A stretch of DNA of 64,000 nucleotides from Bacteroidota bacterium (GTDB lineage Bacteria; Bacteroidota; Bacteroidia; Chitinophagales; Chitinophagaceae): contig JAFDZS010000011.1 of assembly GCA_018266775.1 (NCBI GenBank), forward strand, positions 62,001-126,000. Reading direction: 5' to 3'. A program made the position numbers and the translations under genes. Of the stretch, positions 1-7,411 are shown in pieces (position 1 is the stretch's first letter; each line of letters starts with the position of its first letter). The notes under the pieces were generated by a model that ran no database searches, was not told the DNA's origin, and was given only the letters and a program-made list of their open reading frames with translations.

Positions 1-2
1 GG

Positions 3-770
3 CGTGGCCTGAAATATTTTTCAGCATTCATTGCCAATTATACGCTTGGTTTAGCGATTGAACTGAACCCATTCAATATTCTGCAATTGAAAATTGAACA
101 GGGTTATAAAGACAGGAATACGTTGTACCAGCAATCAGCCAAACTGAAAGGCAAACAAAGCGAGCTGATGGATAAACTGAAGGACAAGGAAAAAGAACTG
201 CAGCTGAATGTGCAGAAAGTAAAAATTCTGCAACAGGAAAACAAGCCTTCACGGCAGATTGACCTTTATGCGAATAATGTGTTGCGCTGCCAGGAGTACA
301 TCAACAATGTAACGCCGATTGTAGGCGACCTGAACAAACTCATCCAGTTCTCCGATACAGCTTATGAAGAAAGCGGTATCATGCTGGAAGATGCCAAACT
401 GGATCTTGAAGCCAAGAAAGATTTGTATTACTCCGTAACTACAGGCCTTTCCGCTGTAACCAGTGCTATGAAGGCATTTAAAGGTGATGATGAACTGAAC
501 CAGGATGCAGAAAAAGCATTGTCTGTGCTGAAGCAACAGATCGGTGAAAAGATCGGCCACATTAAATCGGCCATTGATGTCACCAGCCGTTTTATGGATG
601 ATAAAGTGCTTGAAGATAAAGCAAAGTCTGCGCAGGCCATTGAACTCATCAACAGTTTCAATATGCAGCAGGACTTTAACTACACCAATAAAGCACTGGA
701 ACAAAACAGCAATACCGGTAAACTGAAAGATGTAAACATTATCGATAAATACAGGGGCTTGTTAGATTAA
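3..770 (+). CDS. Coiled-coil protein, C-terminal part (possibly PspA-like)
   Basis: The reading frame is open to the left edge of the window, so this is the C-terminal 255 residues of a longer protein. The TTG at 87 is probably internal. The visible part is almost entirely charged alpha-helix, rich in Lys, Glu, Gln and Leu, with long heptad-like stretches and no membrane segment. The segment near the left edge (ELNPFNILQLKIEQGYKD) followed by long helices recalls PspA/IM30-type membrane-stress proteins, but this is only a resemblance by eye. It is followed on the same strand by an ABC transporter with a peptidoglycan-anchored binding protein, so a role in envelope maintenance is plausible. 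Function not established. Confidence 0.75.
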   Translation, partial: RGLKYFSAFIANYTLGLAIELNPFNILQLKIEQGYKDRNTLYQQSAKLKGKQSELMDKLKDKEKELQLNVQKVKILQQENKPSRQIDLYANNVLRCQEYINNVTPIVGDLNKLIQFSDTAYEESGIMLEDAKLDLEAKKDLYYSVTTGLSAVTSAMKAFKGDDELNQDAEKALSVLKQQIGEKIGHIKSAIDVTSRFMDDKVLEDKAKSAQAIELINSFNMQQDFNYTNKALEQNSNTGKLKDVNIIDKYRGLLD

Positions 771-941
771 AAGCTGCCTGTATGGTGACAGCTGTACAAC
801 TGTACAAGTGAGTGACACAACGATGTTGAATAATGCGTTGCTGTCCGTTCAAAAAAAAATCATCACTGCACGCAGGGCAGCAGTGCAATGTCAAAAATTA
901 TGCCCTTCAAAATAATTAACAACAAACAAAAACATACAACT

Positions 942-2708
942 ATGGCAATCAAATTAAAACCCGCAGGAAAATTATTCATCATCGCAGCCGTTATCGGCGT
1001 TGGAATCGTTGGTGTAAGATGGTATCAAAACCGTCCAAAAGAAGTCAATCAATCAGTGGAAGTTGGTAAGGTAACTTTACCAGATGCTCCCGATGCTTCT
1101 CTTAACAATAACGCTGTGTTACTGCCTTTACCCACTGATGATAAAGCAGTGAATGGTGGCACACAAATGAACTGGGAACGTATGGCATGGAACAGTCAGT
1201 TCAGCGGTATGTATGCAAACGGTGGCGTGCGTACAACAAAAAATTCTTTGTTCGATAAAGCACACATTGATGTTACCTACACCCGCCAGGATGATTGTAA
1301 CAAACAGATGGCAGACCTGGTAAAGTTTGCCAGCGAGTACAAACAAAACCCCAATACACCCGGCGTGTTAATTACGTTTATGGGTGACGGTATGCCAGCC
1401 TTCATGACATCATTGTCGAAGGAGCTGGAACCTTTGGGTGCAGAATATCAACCCGTGATTTTACCCATTGCACACGGTAAATCTTTTGGTGAAGACCAGG
1501 TGATGGCGCCTGCTTCATGGAAGGTTGATCCTAAAAACGCCATTGGTAAATGTGTGGCCGGTGTATTACGTGATGGTGATGTAAACATCTTATTGAAATG
1601 GGCTGGCGACAACGGTTTAAAAGTTAACCCCGATGAAACCACCTATGATGGTACAGCCATCAACATCATTGCTGCCAACGACTTCCTGGATGCACCCAAT
1701 AAGTACATTACAGGTTATACAGAAAAAAGAAAATTGGTAGTAAATGGTAAAACAACCGGCAGCGATACTACTGTTGGTGTGGATGGTGTTGCTACGTGGA
1801 CACCCGGCGACGTAAATGTGGCTACAAAAAAAGGTGGATTGGTAACCATTGCAAGTACCAAACAATATGCGTCACAAATGCCCAATCAAACCATTGCCAT
1901 TAAAAAATGGGCCAATGACCACAGGACTGATATTGAGAACATGATCATTGCATTGGCACAGGCCGGCGACCAGGTACGTTCTTACAACGAAGCAAAAGCA
2001 TTTGCTGCAAAAGTTAGTGCTGATGTTTACCAGGAAAAAGATGCGGCCTACTGGTTGAAGTATTACAATGGTGTGGAAGAAAAAGACCTGCAGGGCCAGA
2101 TGGTGCACCTCGGTGGTTCTGCCGTATACAACCTGGCAGATATGGCAAACCTTTTCGGTTTGGGTGAGGATAAGGTTGACCGTTATAAAGCGGTGTACAA
2201 CACTTTTGGTAACCTGATGGTGAAAATGTATCCTTCACTGATGCCCACATTCATGCCTTATGAAAAGGCGGTGGATAAAAGCTTCCTGCTGAGTGTGATA
2301 TCCAATCACCCGGAACTGATGCAGGGTAAAGCCATGCAAACCAATTATGCCAATGAGATTACTAACACAGTGTCTTCAAAAAGCTACAGTATTGAGTTTG
2401 AAACAGGTTCTGCCAACATCAAACCTGCCAGTTATAAAATGCTGGATGAAATTTTTGAGTCTGCTGTAGTGGCAGAAGGTTTGAAACTGGGTGTATATGG
2501 CCATACCGACAATGTGGGTAACGATGCGGCCAACCAGGTACTCTCTGAAAAAAGGGCCAATGCTGTAAAAGCATACCTGTTGAAAAAAGGCTTACCGGTT
2601 AACCGTATTGAAGCCAAAGGTTATGGCGCTGCCAAACCCATTGCTGACAACAGCACTGATGCTGGTAAGAGCAAAAACCGCAGGGTGGAAATTGTACTCG
2701 GTGAGTAA
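942..2708 (+). CDS. NitT/TauT-type substrate-binding protein fused to an OmpA domain
   Basis: The predicted product has 588 residues. The ATG at 942 is preferred over the in-frame ATG at 888 because it directly precedes a basic stretch and one hydrophobic segment (about residues 8-25) that anchors the protein in the inner membrane. The middle (about 100-450) resembles a periplasmic solute-binding protein of the NitT/TauT type, including a GVDGVATWTPGD segment. The last 110 residues are an OmpA C-terminal peptidoglycan-binding domain: GHTDNVG, LSEKRANAV, GYGAAKP and a terminal NRRVEI, with the Asp and Arg that bind diaminopimelate. The downstream permease and ATPase complete an ABC importer. 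The fusion would tether the binding protein to the cell wall. Substrate unknown. Confidence 0.85.
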   Translation: MAIKLKPAGKLFIIAAVIGVGIVGVRWYQNRPKEVNQSVEVGKVTLPDAPDASLNNNAVLLPLPTDDKAVNGGTQMNWERMAWNSQFSGMYANGGVRTTKNSLFDKAHIDVTYTRQDDCNKQMADLVKFASEYKQNPNTPGVLITFMGDGMPAFMTSLSKELEPLGAEYQPVILPIAHGKSFGEDQVMAPASWKVDPKNAIGKCVAGVLRDGDVNILLKWAGDNGLKVNPDETTYDGTAINIIAANDFLDAPNKYITGYTEKRKLVVNGKTTGSDTTVGVDGVATWTPGDVNVATKKGGLVTIASTKQYASQMPNQTIAIKKWANDHRTDIENMIIALAQAGDQVRSYNEAKAFAAKVSADVYQEKDAAYWLKYYNGVEEKDLQGQMVHLGGSAVYNLADMANLFGLGEDKVDRYKAVYNTFGNLMVKMYPSLMPTFMPYEKAVDKSFLLSVISNHPELMQGKAMQTNYANEITNTVSSKSYSIEFETGSANIKPASYKMLDEIFESAVVAEGLKLGVYGHTDNVGNDAANQVLSEKRANAVKAYLLKKGLPVNRIEAKGYGAAKPIADNSTDAGKSKNRRVEIVLGE

Positions 2709-2716
2709 TGATCTTT

Positions 2717-2749
2717 AAGACTGGAGCAATTAAATGCTCCAGTCTTTTT
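2717..2749 (+). terminator. Intrinsic terminator after the OmpA-fusion gene
   Basis: A perfect 12-bp stem (AAGACTGGAGCA and its complement) with a 6-nt AT loop is followed by a T run, 9 bases after the stop codon. It separates the binding-protein gene from the permease and ATPase genes, so these may be transcribed separately or by readthrough. Confidence 0.85.
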
Positions 2750-2854
2750 CAAACAATGAAAATGATTTTTTGATGATAAGAATGATAATGTTGAAGTCAC
2801 AGTAGTACAAATGAGCAATATAGCTGATGACGGGAATTGGCTGTATTTATTCCC

Positions 2855-2897
2855 GTCTTGACTTTTTTGTTACTTTTTGTGTCAAGACAAAAAGTAA
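2855..2897. promoter_or_regulatory. Two overlapping, mutually exclusive inverted repeats
   Basis: GTCTTGAC (2855-2862) pairs with GTCAAGAC (2881-2888), while TTACTTTTT (2870-2878) pairs with AAAAAGTAA (2889-2897). The second arm pair straddles the right arm of the first, so only one hairpin can form at a time. It lies 28-70 bases before the permease start. It could be a transcription or translation switch, or a copy of a dispersed repeat. Confidence 0.5.
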
Positions 2898-2924
2898 ATA
2901 AACAATAAATCAACAACAAACACA

Positions 2925-3704
2925 ATGAAAAATATTTTTAAACCCTTTGGTTATATCAGCAGGCAGAACATGATTATGATGATGGTACTGCAGGCGGTCA
3001 TCACCATACTGATCTGGCAAATCAGCTCAGGTGGACTGATACCACAACCTGGCAAAGTAGCCCATGCATTTGTTCAGCTTGTCAGCAGTAAAACACTTTT
3101 TGATAACTTACTGGTAAGCCTGGCGTTAACACTGAAAGCGATGTTGTATTCCATCATCATTACTTTATTCTTTGCATACACATCAGTAATACCGTTTTTT
3201 AAAAGCATTGCGCAATTCATAGTGAAATGCAGATACCTTACCTTAACCGGTTTGATTTTTATTTTCACTTTGCTCACTAAAGATGGCAGTGAATTAAAAT
3301 TATCGCTGTTGATATTCGGTATCGTTCCATTCTTCACTACTTCATTTTTGGCAGTAATTCTGAACATTGATAAACAGGAATACGAGTTATGCAAAACACT
3401 TGGTTATAACAACTGGCAAACTTTATACGAAGTGATTATTGTTGGTAAGGCCGACCAGGTGTTTGAGATACTGCGCCAGAACTTCGCCATCTCATGGTTA
3501 ATGATTACTATGGTGGAAGGTTTGAGCATGAGTGAAGGCGGTATTGGTGCATTATTAATCAAGTATAACAAATACAATGATCTTACCCATGTTATTGCAC
3601 TGCAATTAGTCATTTTTATCATTGGATTGTGTTTCGACTTTTTGCTCGGTACCGCAAGGCATTGGCTATTTCCTCACAGCTCTTTAAAACAGGCAACATC
3701 ATGA
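2925..3704 (+). CDS. ABC transporter permease, NitT/TauT type
   Basis: The predicted product is a 259-residue inner-membrane protein with about six hydrophobic segments (near 17-35, 65-88, 105-120, 124-145, 190-205 and 225-245). The cytoplasmic loop ELCKTLGYNNWQTLYEVIIVGK resembles the EAA loop with which binding-protein-dependent permeases contact their ATPase. It resembles the SsuC/TauC family. Its TGA overlaps the ATG of the ATPase gene (ATGA at 3701), which implies translational coupling. With the preceding OmpA-fused binding protein it probably forms one importer. Substrate not deducible. Confidence 0.85.
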   Translation: MKNIFKPFGYISRQNMIMMMVLQAVITILIWQISSGGLIPQPGKVAHAFVQLVSSKTLFDNLLVSLALTLKAMLYSIIITLFFAYTSVIPFFKSIAQFIVKCRYLTLTGLIFIFTLLTKDGSELKLSLLIFGIVPFFTTSFLAVILNIDKQEYELCKTLGYNNWQTLYEVIIVGKADQVFEILRQNFAISWLMITMVEGLSMSEGGIGALLIKYNKYNDLTHVIALQLVIFIIGLCFDFLLGTARHWLFPHSSLKQATS

Positions 3705-4495
3705 CAACACATACAAAAACCAACACCTTGCTCAGTGCCAATAATATTGGCCTGAGTTATGGTGAAAATATAATTTTAAGAGACATTAATTTCTGCATTA
3801 AAGATATTGTTCGCCCCGGAATGCAGCAGGGGCAGGTGGTTTCGCTGATTGGCCGCAGTGGTATTGGTAAAACACAATTGTTTAAAATTTTATCTGGTTT
3901 GCAACAACCCAGCAATGGTACGGTAACCATTCATGATAACGAACAGGTTAAAGCCGGCGACATGGGTGTCATCTTCCAGAACTATTATTTGTTTGAATGG
4001 AGAACGGTGTACCAATCATTGCTGCTGGCAGCAGTTAAAAACCCTTTGATAAAAGGCAAAGAAAAAGAGATGATTGAACAGTATGCGCAATCGTTCCAGT
4101 TAACAGATGCACTGAAAAAATATCCGCAGCAATTATCGGGCGGGCAAAGGCAGCGTGCCAGCATCATTCAGCAATTATTAAAAGGTTCCAATTTCCTTTT
4201 GCTGGATGAGCCTTTCAGCGGGCTGGATGTTTGTGTGCTGGATAAAGTGACGGATTTGTTATTGCAGGTGTCCACTTCAGATGAGTTGAAAACATTGATC
4301 ATTGTATCCCATGACATTGCAACATCTGTAGCCATTTCTGATACCGTACTCATTATGGGCAATGAAATAGGCAAGCCTGGCGCCACCATCAAAAAAGAAA
4401 TTGATTTGATTGAACGTGACCTGGCCTGGAAAAAAGACATCAAAAAAGAAAAAGCTTTTACAGATACCGTGGAAGAAATAAAGCGTTGTTTATAG
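3701..4495 (+). CDS. ABC transporter ATP-binding protein
   Basis: The ATG at 3701 overlaps the permease stop, so it is preferred over the longer in-frame start at 3629. The predicted 264-residue protein has the full ABC ATPase set: Walker A GRSGIGKTQ, a Q-loop (VIFQNYY), signature LSGGQRQR, Walker B LLLDEPFSGLD and the switch His in VSHDI. It is close in type to the nitrate/sulfonate/taurine importer ATPases (SsuB/TauB) and should energise the adjacent permease at the cytoplasmic face. The C-terminal tail is lysine-rich. Confidence 0.93.
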   Translation: MTTHTKTNTLLSANNIGLSYGENIILRDINFCIKDIVRPGMQQGQVVSLIGRSGIGKTQLFKILSGLQQPSNGTVTIHDNEQVKAGDMGVIFQNYYLFEWRTVYQSLLLAAVKNPLIKGKEKEMIEQYAQSFQLTDALKKYPQQLSGGQRQRASIIQQLLKGSNFLLLDEPFSGLDVCVLDKVTDLLLQVSTSDELKTLIIVSHDIATSVAISDTVLIMGNEIGKPGATIKKEIDLIERDLAWKKDIKKEKAFTDTVEEIKRCL

Positions 4496-4738
4496 TTGTT
4501 GTTATAGAGGTGCAGGGTAGAAACGCAGATGACACAGATGAGACGGAAGAGCGGAGTAAGTATATAAGTATATAAAGTGCTGAAGAGTATTTACTGTGCC
4601 TTTGTGCCTCTGTGAACAAGAATTTATATGTAGCATAATCTGCGCATCTGCGGCTAAAATTAATCCGTGGTCAGACGTCTTCGTCTGACCACAGCGCCTC
4701 TGCGTACAACTTATTTCTTACATTTACCTCAAAAGCGC
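4496..4738. repeat. Intergenic repeat cluster with palindrome
   Basis: The spacer holds several words found elsewhere in the window. GTATATAAAGTGCTGA (4568-4583) recurs at 39779. The 18-mer AATCTGCGCATCTGCGGC (4637-4654) recurs at 9899, 9994 and inverted at 42763. A palindrome with arms TGGTCAGACG and CGTCTGACCA lies at 4668-4691. A phrase like CTGTGCCTTTGTGCCTCTGT also recurs near 39940. No gene is supported here. Confidence 0.8.
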
Positions 4739-5359
4739 ATGCCCAAAAAAGCCATCATATTCGATCTTGATAACACCATTTACCCTGTACATTCCATCGG
4801 TGATACATTATTTGCCCCATTGTTCAATTTAATTTTCCAGGAGGGCAATTTTTCAAAACAAGCAACCCAGATCAAAAAAGAAATCATGCGCCGGCCATTT
4901 CAATATGTGGCACAGCAATTTGGTTTTGGTGAAGCACTGACAAAAGCCGGCAATGCATTGTTACAACAAACCGTTTATGCAGGGCCAATAGCACCATTCG
5001 AAGATTATTCATTTACCCAGGCAATAAAACTGGATAAATTTTTAGTCACTACGGGCTACACCCAATTACAGCAAAGTAAAATTGATGGCATGAAGATCAA
5101 TGATGATTTTAAAGCCATCTACATTGTCGACCCACAACAATCATCGCTTACAAAGAAAGACGTGTTTCTCTCCATTATACAAACATATGGATACACCATA
5201 ACTGAATTACTGGTAGTGGGGGACGACCTGCATTCTGAAATTAAAGCGGCACATGAATTAGGTATTGATGCCGTCTTGTATGACCGCTTACAATTGCACA
5301 CGAATGAGCAATCATTTCCTGTAATTACCCATTTTAACCAGCTGGAAAAATTTTTATAA
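4739..5359 (+). CDS. HAD-superfamily hydrolase
   Basis: The predicted product has 206 residues and is cytoplasmic. The ATG at 4739 is chosen because motif I (IFDLDNTIY, with nucleophile and acid/base Asp) starts a few residues later; the longer frame from 4667 runs through a repeat palindrome. Motif IV is visible as VVGDDLHSEIKAAHELG. The arrangement fits the pyrimidine 5'-nucleotidase / phosphoglycolate phosphatase-like HAD group, so a phosphomonoesterase acting on a small metabolite is likely. Substrate unknown. It converges with the histidine phosphatase gene across a shared terminator. Confidence 0.88.
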   Translation: MPKKAIIFDLDNTIYPVHSIGDTLFAPLFNLIFQEGNFSKQATQIKKEIMRRPFQYVAQQFGFGEALTKAGNALLQQTVYAGPIAPFEDYSFTQAIKLDKFLVTTGYTQLQQSKIDGMKINDDFKAIYIVDPQQSSLTKKDVFLSIIQTYGYTITELLVVGDDLHSEIKAAHELGIDAVLYDRLQLHTNEQSFPVITHFNQLEKFL

Positions 5360-5366
5360 CTAAAGA

Positions 5367-5398
5367 AAGCCCCATTTGCAATGTTGCAAACAGGGCTT
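5367..5398. terminator. Bidirectional terminator between convergent genes
   Basis: A hairpin with outer arms AAGCCC/GGGCTT and inner arms TTTGCAA/TTGCAAA lies 8 bases after the HAD stop and 25 bases before the end of the convergent phosphatase gene. It can serve both strands. Confidence 0.8.
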
Positions 5399-5422
5399 AT
5401 CAGAACCACCATTACCAGAAAA

Positions 5423-6010
5423 CTAATTACAGTTGGGAGAAGGGTTTAAGTTTTCCTGTTCAATATCAAAACTGCTGAATGTTAAATTTCCTTTCTTTGT
5501 CATCCGGAACTGAATGATCCAGATACTGCCAAAATCATATTTACCCCACGGTGTTTGTGGTAAAACATTTTGATGACTTTTGCCCACCAATGCCCTCGCC
5601 AATGGAGGAATATTACCATGTTCCCATACCATCAGCACCACGCCTTTTTTCTTCAACACATCATTCGCAGCACCGGTGCTGTCTGTTTCCTTATAATTAC
5701 TGTTGATCATTAAATTTTGTTGAACAGCAAATGGGGTAACTGTTTGAAACATTCTTACGCTGCTGGTTTTTTTACCCGTTTTCATAGTGGGCACATAAGT
5801 GTAATTGGGCTTACCGGTTACAGTGTCTAACACGCCTGGCAATGCCAATGCACGGTTTAATCCCTGGCAACTGAGGTTATTACCACTATCCGGTTTTTCG
5901 CCGTGCCTGATGATAACCACTTTGAGATAAATGGAATCTGCAATGATTTGAGCGGTGCAGTAAGCAAATGAAATAAGGAGTATTGAAAACGTAAGGAATA
6001 ACTTTTTCAT
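5423..6010 (-). CDS. Exported histidine phosphatase-family protein
   Basis: The predicted product has 195 residues, with a signal peptide (about 1-20, ending YCTAQ). The mature protein begins with VVIIRHGEKPDSG, the RHG catalytic motif of the histidine phosphatase superfamily, and the second conserved His is probably in VLMVWEHGNIP. It resembles the short SixA/phosphoglycerate-mutase-like exported proteins of Bacteroidota. It probably acts as a periplasmic or surface phosphatase; substrate unknown. It stands alone, convergent with the HAD gene. Confidence 0.85.
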   Translation of the reverse strand: MKKLFLTFSILLISFAYCTAQIIADSIYLKVVIIRHGEKPDSGNNLSCQGLNRALALPGVLDTVTGKPNYTYVPTMKTGKKTSSVRMFQTVTPFAVQQNLMINSNYKETDSTGAANDVLKKKGVVLMVWEHGNIPPLARALVGKSHQNVLPQTPWGKYDFGSIWIIQFRMTKKGNLTFSSFDIEQENLNPSPNCN

Positions 6011-6111
6011 GATAAAAAGTTTAACAGGTAAAAATTCAATACAACAAGATGAACAATATTTCCTGCATTTTTATCCGTGTTTATACCTGTTTTTATTACG
6101 GGCGGAATAAA

Positions 6112-6136
6112 AAATCCCGCAACGGATGCGGGATTT
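6112..6136 (-). terminator. Terminator hairpin upstream of the phosphatase gene
   Basis: Arms AAATCCCGCA and TGCGGGATTT form a strong stem. Read on the minus strand it is followed by a T-rich run, as in an intrinsic terminator. It insulates the phosphatase gene (start at 6010) from transcription arriving from higher coordinates. Confidence 0.7.
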
Positions 6137-6207
6137 CACTAAACAAACCTTACACTAAAAACTTACACAAAAAACGCGGCCAGAGGTATCCGGAAGGTTC
6201 AGTTGGC

Positions 6208-6343
6208 AAAAGAAAAACCTTCTTACGAAGGCTTTTCACAGGCTGGACCTATTTCTTGGTTCTGGAGGTAAACACCATTTTCATCTGTACGGGTTCAATT
6301 GGCTTTGGATGGATATTGGAAATGCTTTCATTGGATTGGATTA
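6208..6343 (-). ncRNA. Candidate small RNA ending at an intrinsic terminator
   Basis: On the minus strand, CCTTC-GTAA-GAAGG is followed by TTTTTCTTTT, a textbook terminator (stem at 6218-6231). Upstream on the same strand, CATCTTTG (6350-6357) differs from the Bacteroidota -7 box TAnnTTTG in one position. Together they would delimit an RNA of about 135 nt. No known RNA family was recognised; no -33 element is evident. A tiny frame MKMVFTSRTKK exists inside but is not claimed as a gene. Confidence 0.25.
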
Positions 6344-6473
6344 ACAATACAAAGATGCCCCATCTGCAGCAATTAAAAAGTAGCACACGGAATTGACTTT
6401 ACGTAGCAATACTACTATCCCGGTATCGAAAATCTGATGGTCGGCCAGCATTAAAATTACAGGTCAAAATAAA

Positions 6474-6495
6474 AGCGGCTCCCTCGGGAGCCGCT
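6474..6495. terminator. Strong terminator after the GldM-C-like gene
   Basis: A perfect 10-bp GC-rich stem (arms AGCGGCTCCC and GGGAGCCGCT, 2-nt spacer) lies 26 bases beyond the stop of the minus-strand gene ending at 6522. On the minus strand it runs into a TTTTATTTT tract, typical of an intrinsic terminator. Confidence 0.88.
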
Positions 6496-6521
6496 TCACG
6501 TATGGTGAAAGGGCGAAGTCT

Positions 6522-6971
6522 TTAAAACAATACGATAGTGATACCGTCAATTGAGCGCACTTCCTTATCTGGCCCCACTACTTTTACATTGTCGAAAGAA
6601 ATGACAGAACCCGGCTTGCACCTGTCCATAAGCGAACGGATATTGGCAAGACTGTTACCTTTTATGGCGCTGGTGGTTACATTGTCAAACCCTGCACCGG
6701 AAAAATATACCGATGCGCTGACGACATCAAAGTGCACATCATATTCAAAGTCTTTTAATTCGGCACGGCAATATTGCTGCGCCTTAAATGCCACGGCAGG
6801 CATCCGCGTGCTGCCCTTGTCATTTTGATTCCCCAGTTGCAAATATTTGCCGCCGTCATCTGGCACAACTGCGGCAGAATGTTTGGCTACCTGGGGAGAA
6901 ATTTTTTCAGTAATGTTGCCCGGAACGGACATGCCGGCCAATACAACCGGGAATAGAATAAGCTGCTTCAT
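6522..6971 (-). CDS. Small exported protein with a GldM C-terminal-like domain
   Basis: The predicted product has 149 residues and a short hydrophobic N-terminus (about 1-18). The C-terminal 80 residues follow the pattern of the last domain of GldM/PorM: VVSASVYFSGAGF, then a turn, then IRSLMDRCKPGSVISFDNVK, then VVGPDKEVRSIDGITIVL. GldM is the periplasmic shaft of the type IX secretion motor, about 500 residues long with an N-terminal membrane helix; here the domain stands alone without the rest. It may be an accessory periplasmic protein or an unrelated use of the fold. It is monocistronic and bounded by a strong terminator. Confidence 0.7.
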   Translation of the reverse strand: MKQLILFPVVLAGMSVPGNITEKISPQVAKHSAAVVPDDGGKYLQLGNQNDKGSTRMPAVAFKAQQYCRAELKDFEYDVHFDVVSASVYFSGAGFDNVTTSAIKGNSLANIRSLMDRCKPGSVISFDNVKVVGPDKEVRSIDGITIVLF

Positions 6972-7031
6972 GGAGGATTGTTTTTAAATGATGGAATGCA
7001 ATAAAACTAATAGTTGAAATCTAAAAGTTTT

Positions 7032-7204
7032 GTTAGAAATCTAACATAAGCTAACAGTAATAATTAGTACAACCATTCATTATGGGGCATTGGTAAAACA
7101 GCTGTGGGTATTTTATTACGACCATCCGGGGCAGACGAAATCTATATTGGAAGGCAAATGAAATTTTCTTTGTAAAATAATTTTATTTAGATTTAGAATC
7201 TAAA
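7032..7204. promoter_or_regulatory. Paired palindromes in the divergent spacer before the H1-like gene
   Basis: GTTAGA-AA-TCTAAC (7032-7045) and TTTAGATT-TAG-AATCTAAA (7186-7204) share TTAGA/TCTAA half-sites. They lie between the divergent GldM-C-like and H1-like genes. The second ends 9 bases before the ATG of the H1-like gene, so it could be an operator or a 5' leader hairpin. Confidence 0.4.
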
Positions 7205-7213
7205 ACCTTAGAC

Positions 7214-7339
7214 ATGGCCACTAAAAAAGTAAAAAAGAAAGTTGCAAAAAAAGCAGCGCCTAAGAAAGCGGCGCCCAAAAAAGCTGCCAAAAAGCCTTTA
7301 AAAAAAGCAAACTTAAAACCACTGTTTCCAAGTTCATAG
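7214..7339 (+). CDS. Lys/Ala-rich histone H1-like small protein
   Basis: A 41-codon gene begins MATKKVKKKVAKKAAPKKAA and continues with AKKPLKKA repeats, ending LKPLFPSS. About 40 percent of residues are lysine, the rest mostly Ala and Pro, the composition of H1-like C-terminal tails of bacterial nucleoid proteins (for example chlamydial Hc1). It probably binds DNA or RNA non-specifically in the cytoplasm. It has its own palindromic leader and a strong terminator at 7384, which supports a real gene. A SET methyltransferase gene lies 4.6 kb downstream. A chance lysine-rich frame cannot be fully excluded. Confidence 0.72.
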   Translation: MATKKVKKKVAKKAAPKKAAPKKAAKKPLKKANLKPLFPSS

Positions 7340-7383
7340 CGGTATTACCTATCAGCTATTCCTGGTGAACAGGCATGAGATTG

Positions 7384-7411
7384 ATTCCTGTACGGCAACC
7401 CGTACAGGAAT
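7384..7411. terminator. Bidirectional terminator between H1-like and TPR genes
   Basis: A perfect 12-bp stem (arms ATTCCTGTACGG and CCGTACAGGAAT) with a 4-nt loop is followed by TTATTTTTTTA on the plus strand. It directly abuts the stop codon of the convergent TPR gene. Confidence 0.88.

Larger units (their letters stand above)
6011..6521. other. Gene-poor spacer with three hairpins
   Basis: This stretch of about 500 bases has no convincing gene. A 115-codon plus-strand frame (6049-6396) crosses two hairpins, has no recognisable domain and is rejected. The recognisable content is the hairpins at 6112-6136, 6208-6231 and 6474-6495, and a possible short minus-strand transcript between about 6343 and 6208. 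Confidence 0.6.

Noticed and set aside
888..941. An 18-residue longer N-terminus for the OmpA-fusion protein
   Set aside because: The downstream ATG at 942 starts directly before the anchor helix; the extension looks like AT-rich leader.
4668..4691. Insertion-sequence terminal repeat or attachment site
   Set aside because: No transposase or integrase gene is near; the palindrome behaves like other short intergenic palindromes.
6049..6396. A 115-codon plus-strand frame
   Set aside because: It crosses two hairpins, has no recognisable domain or signal, and its composition is unlike neighbouring genes.
6140..6400. A tRNA, tmRNA, SRP RNA or RNase P RNA gene
   Set aside because: None of the conserved T-loop, GGAAGCAG-type or other signature sequences occurs; only hairpins are seen.
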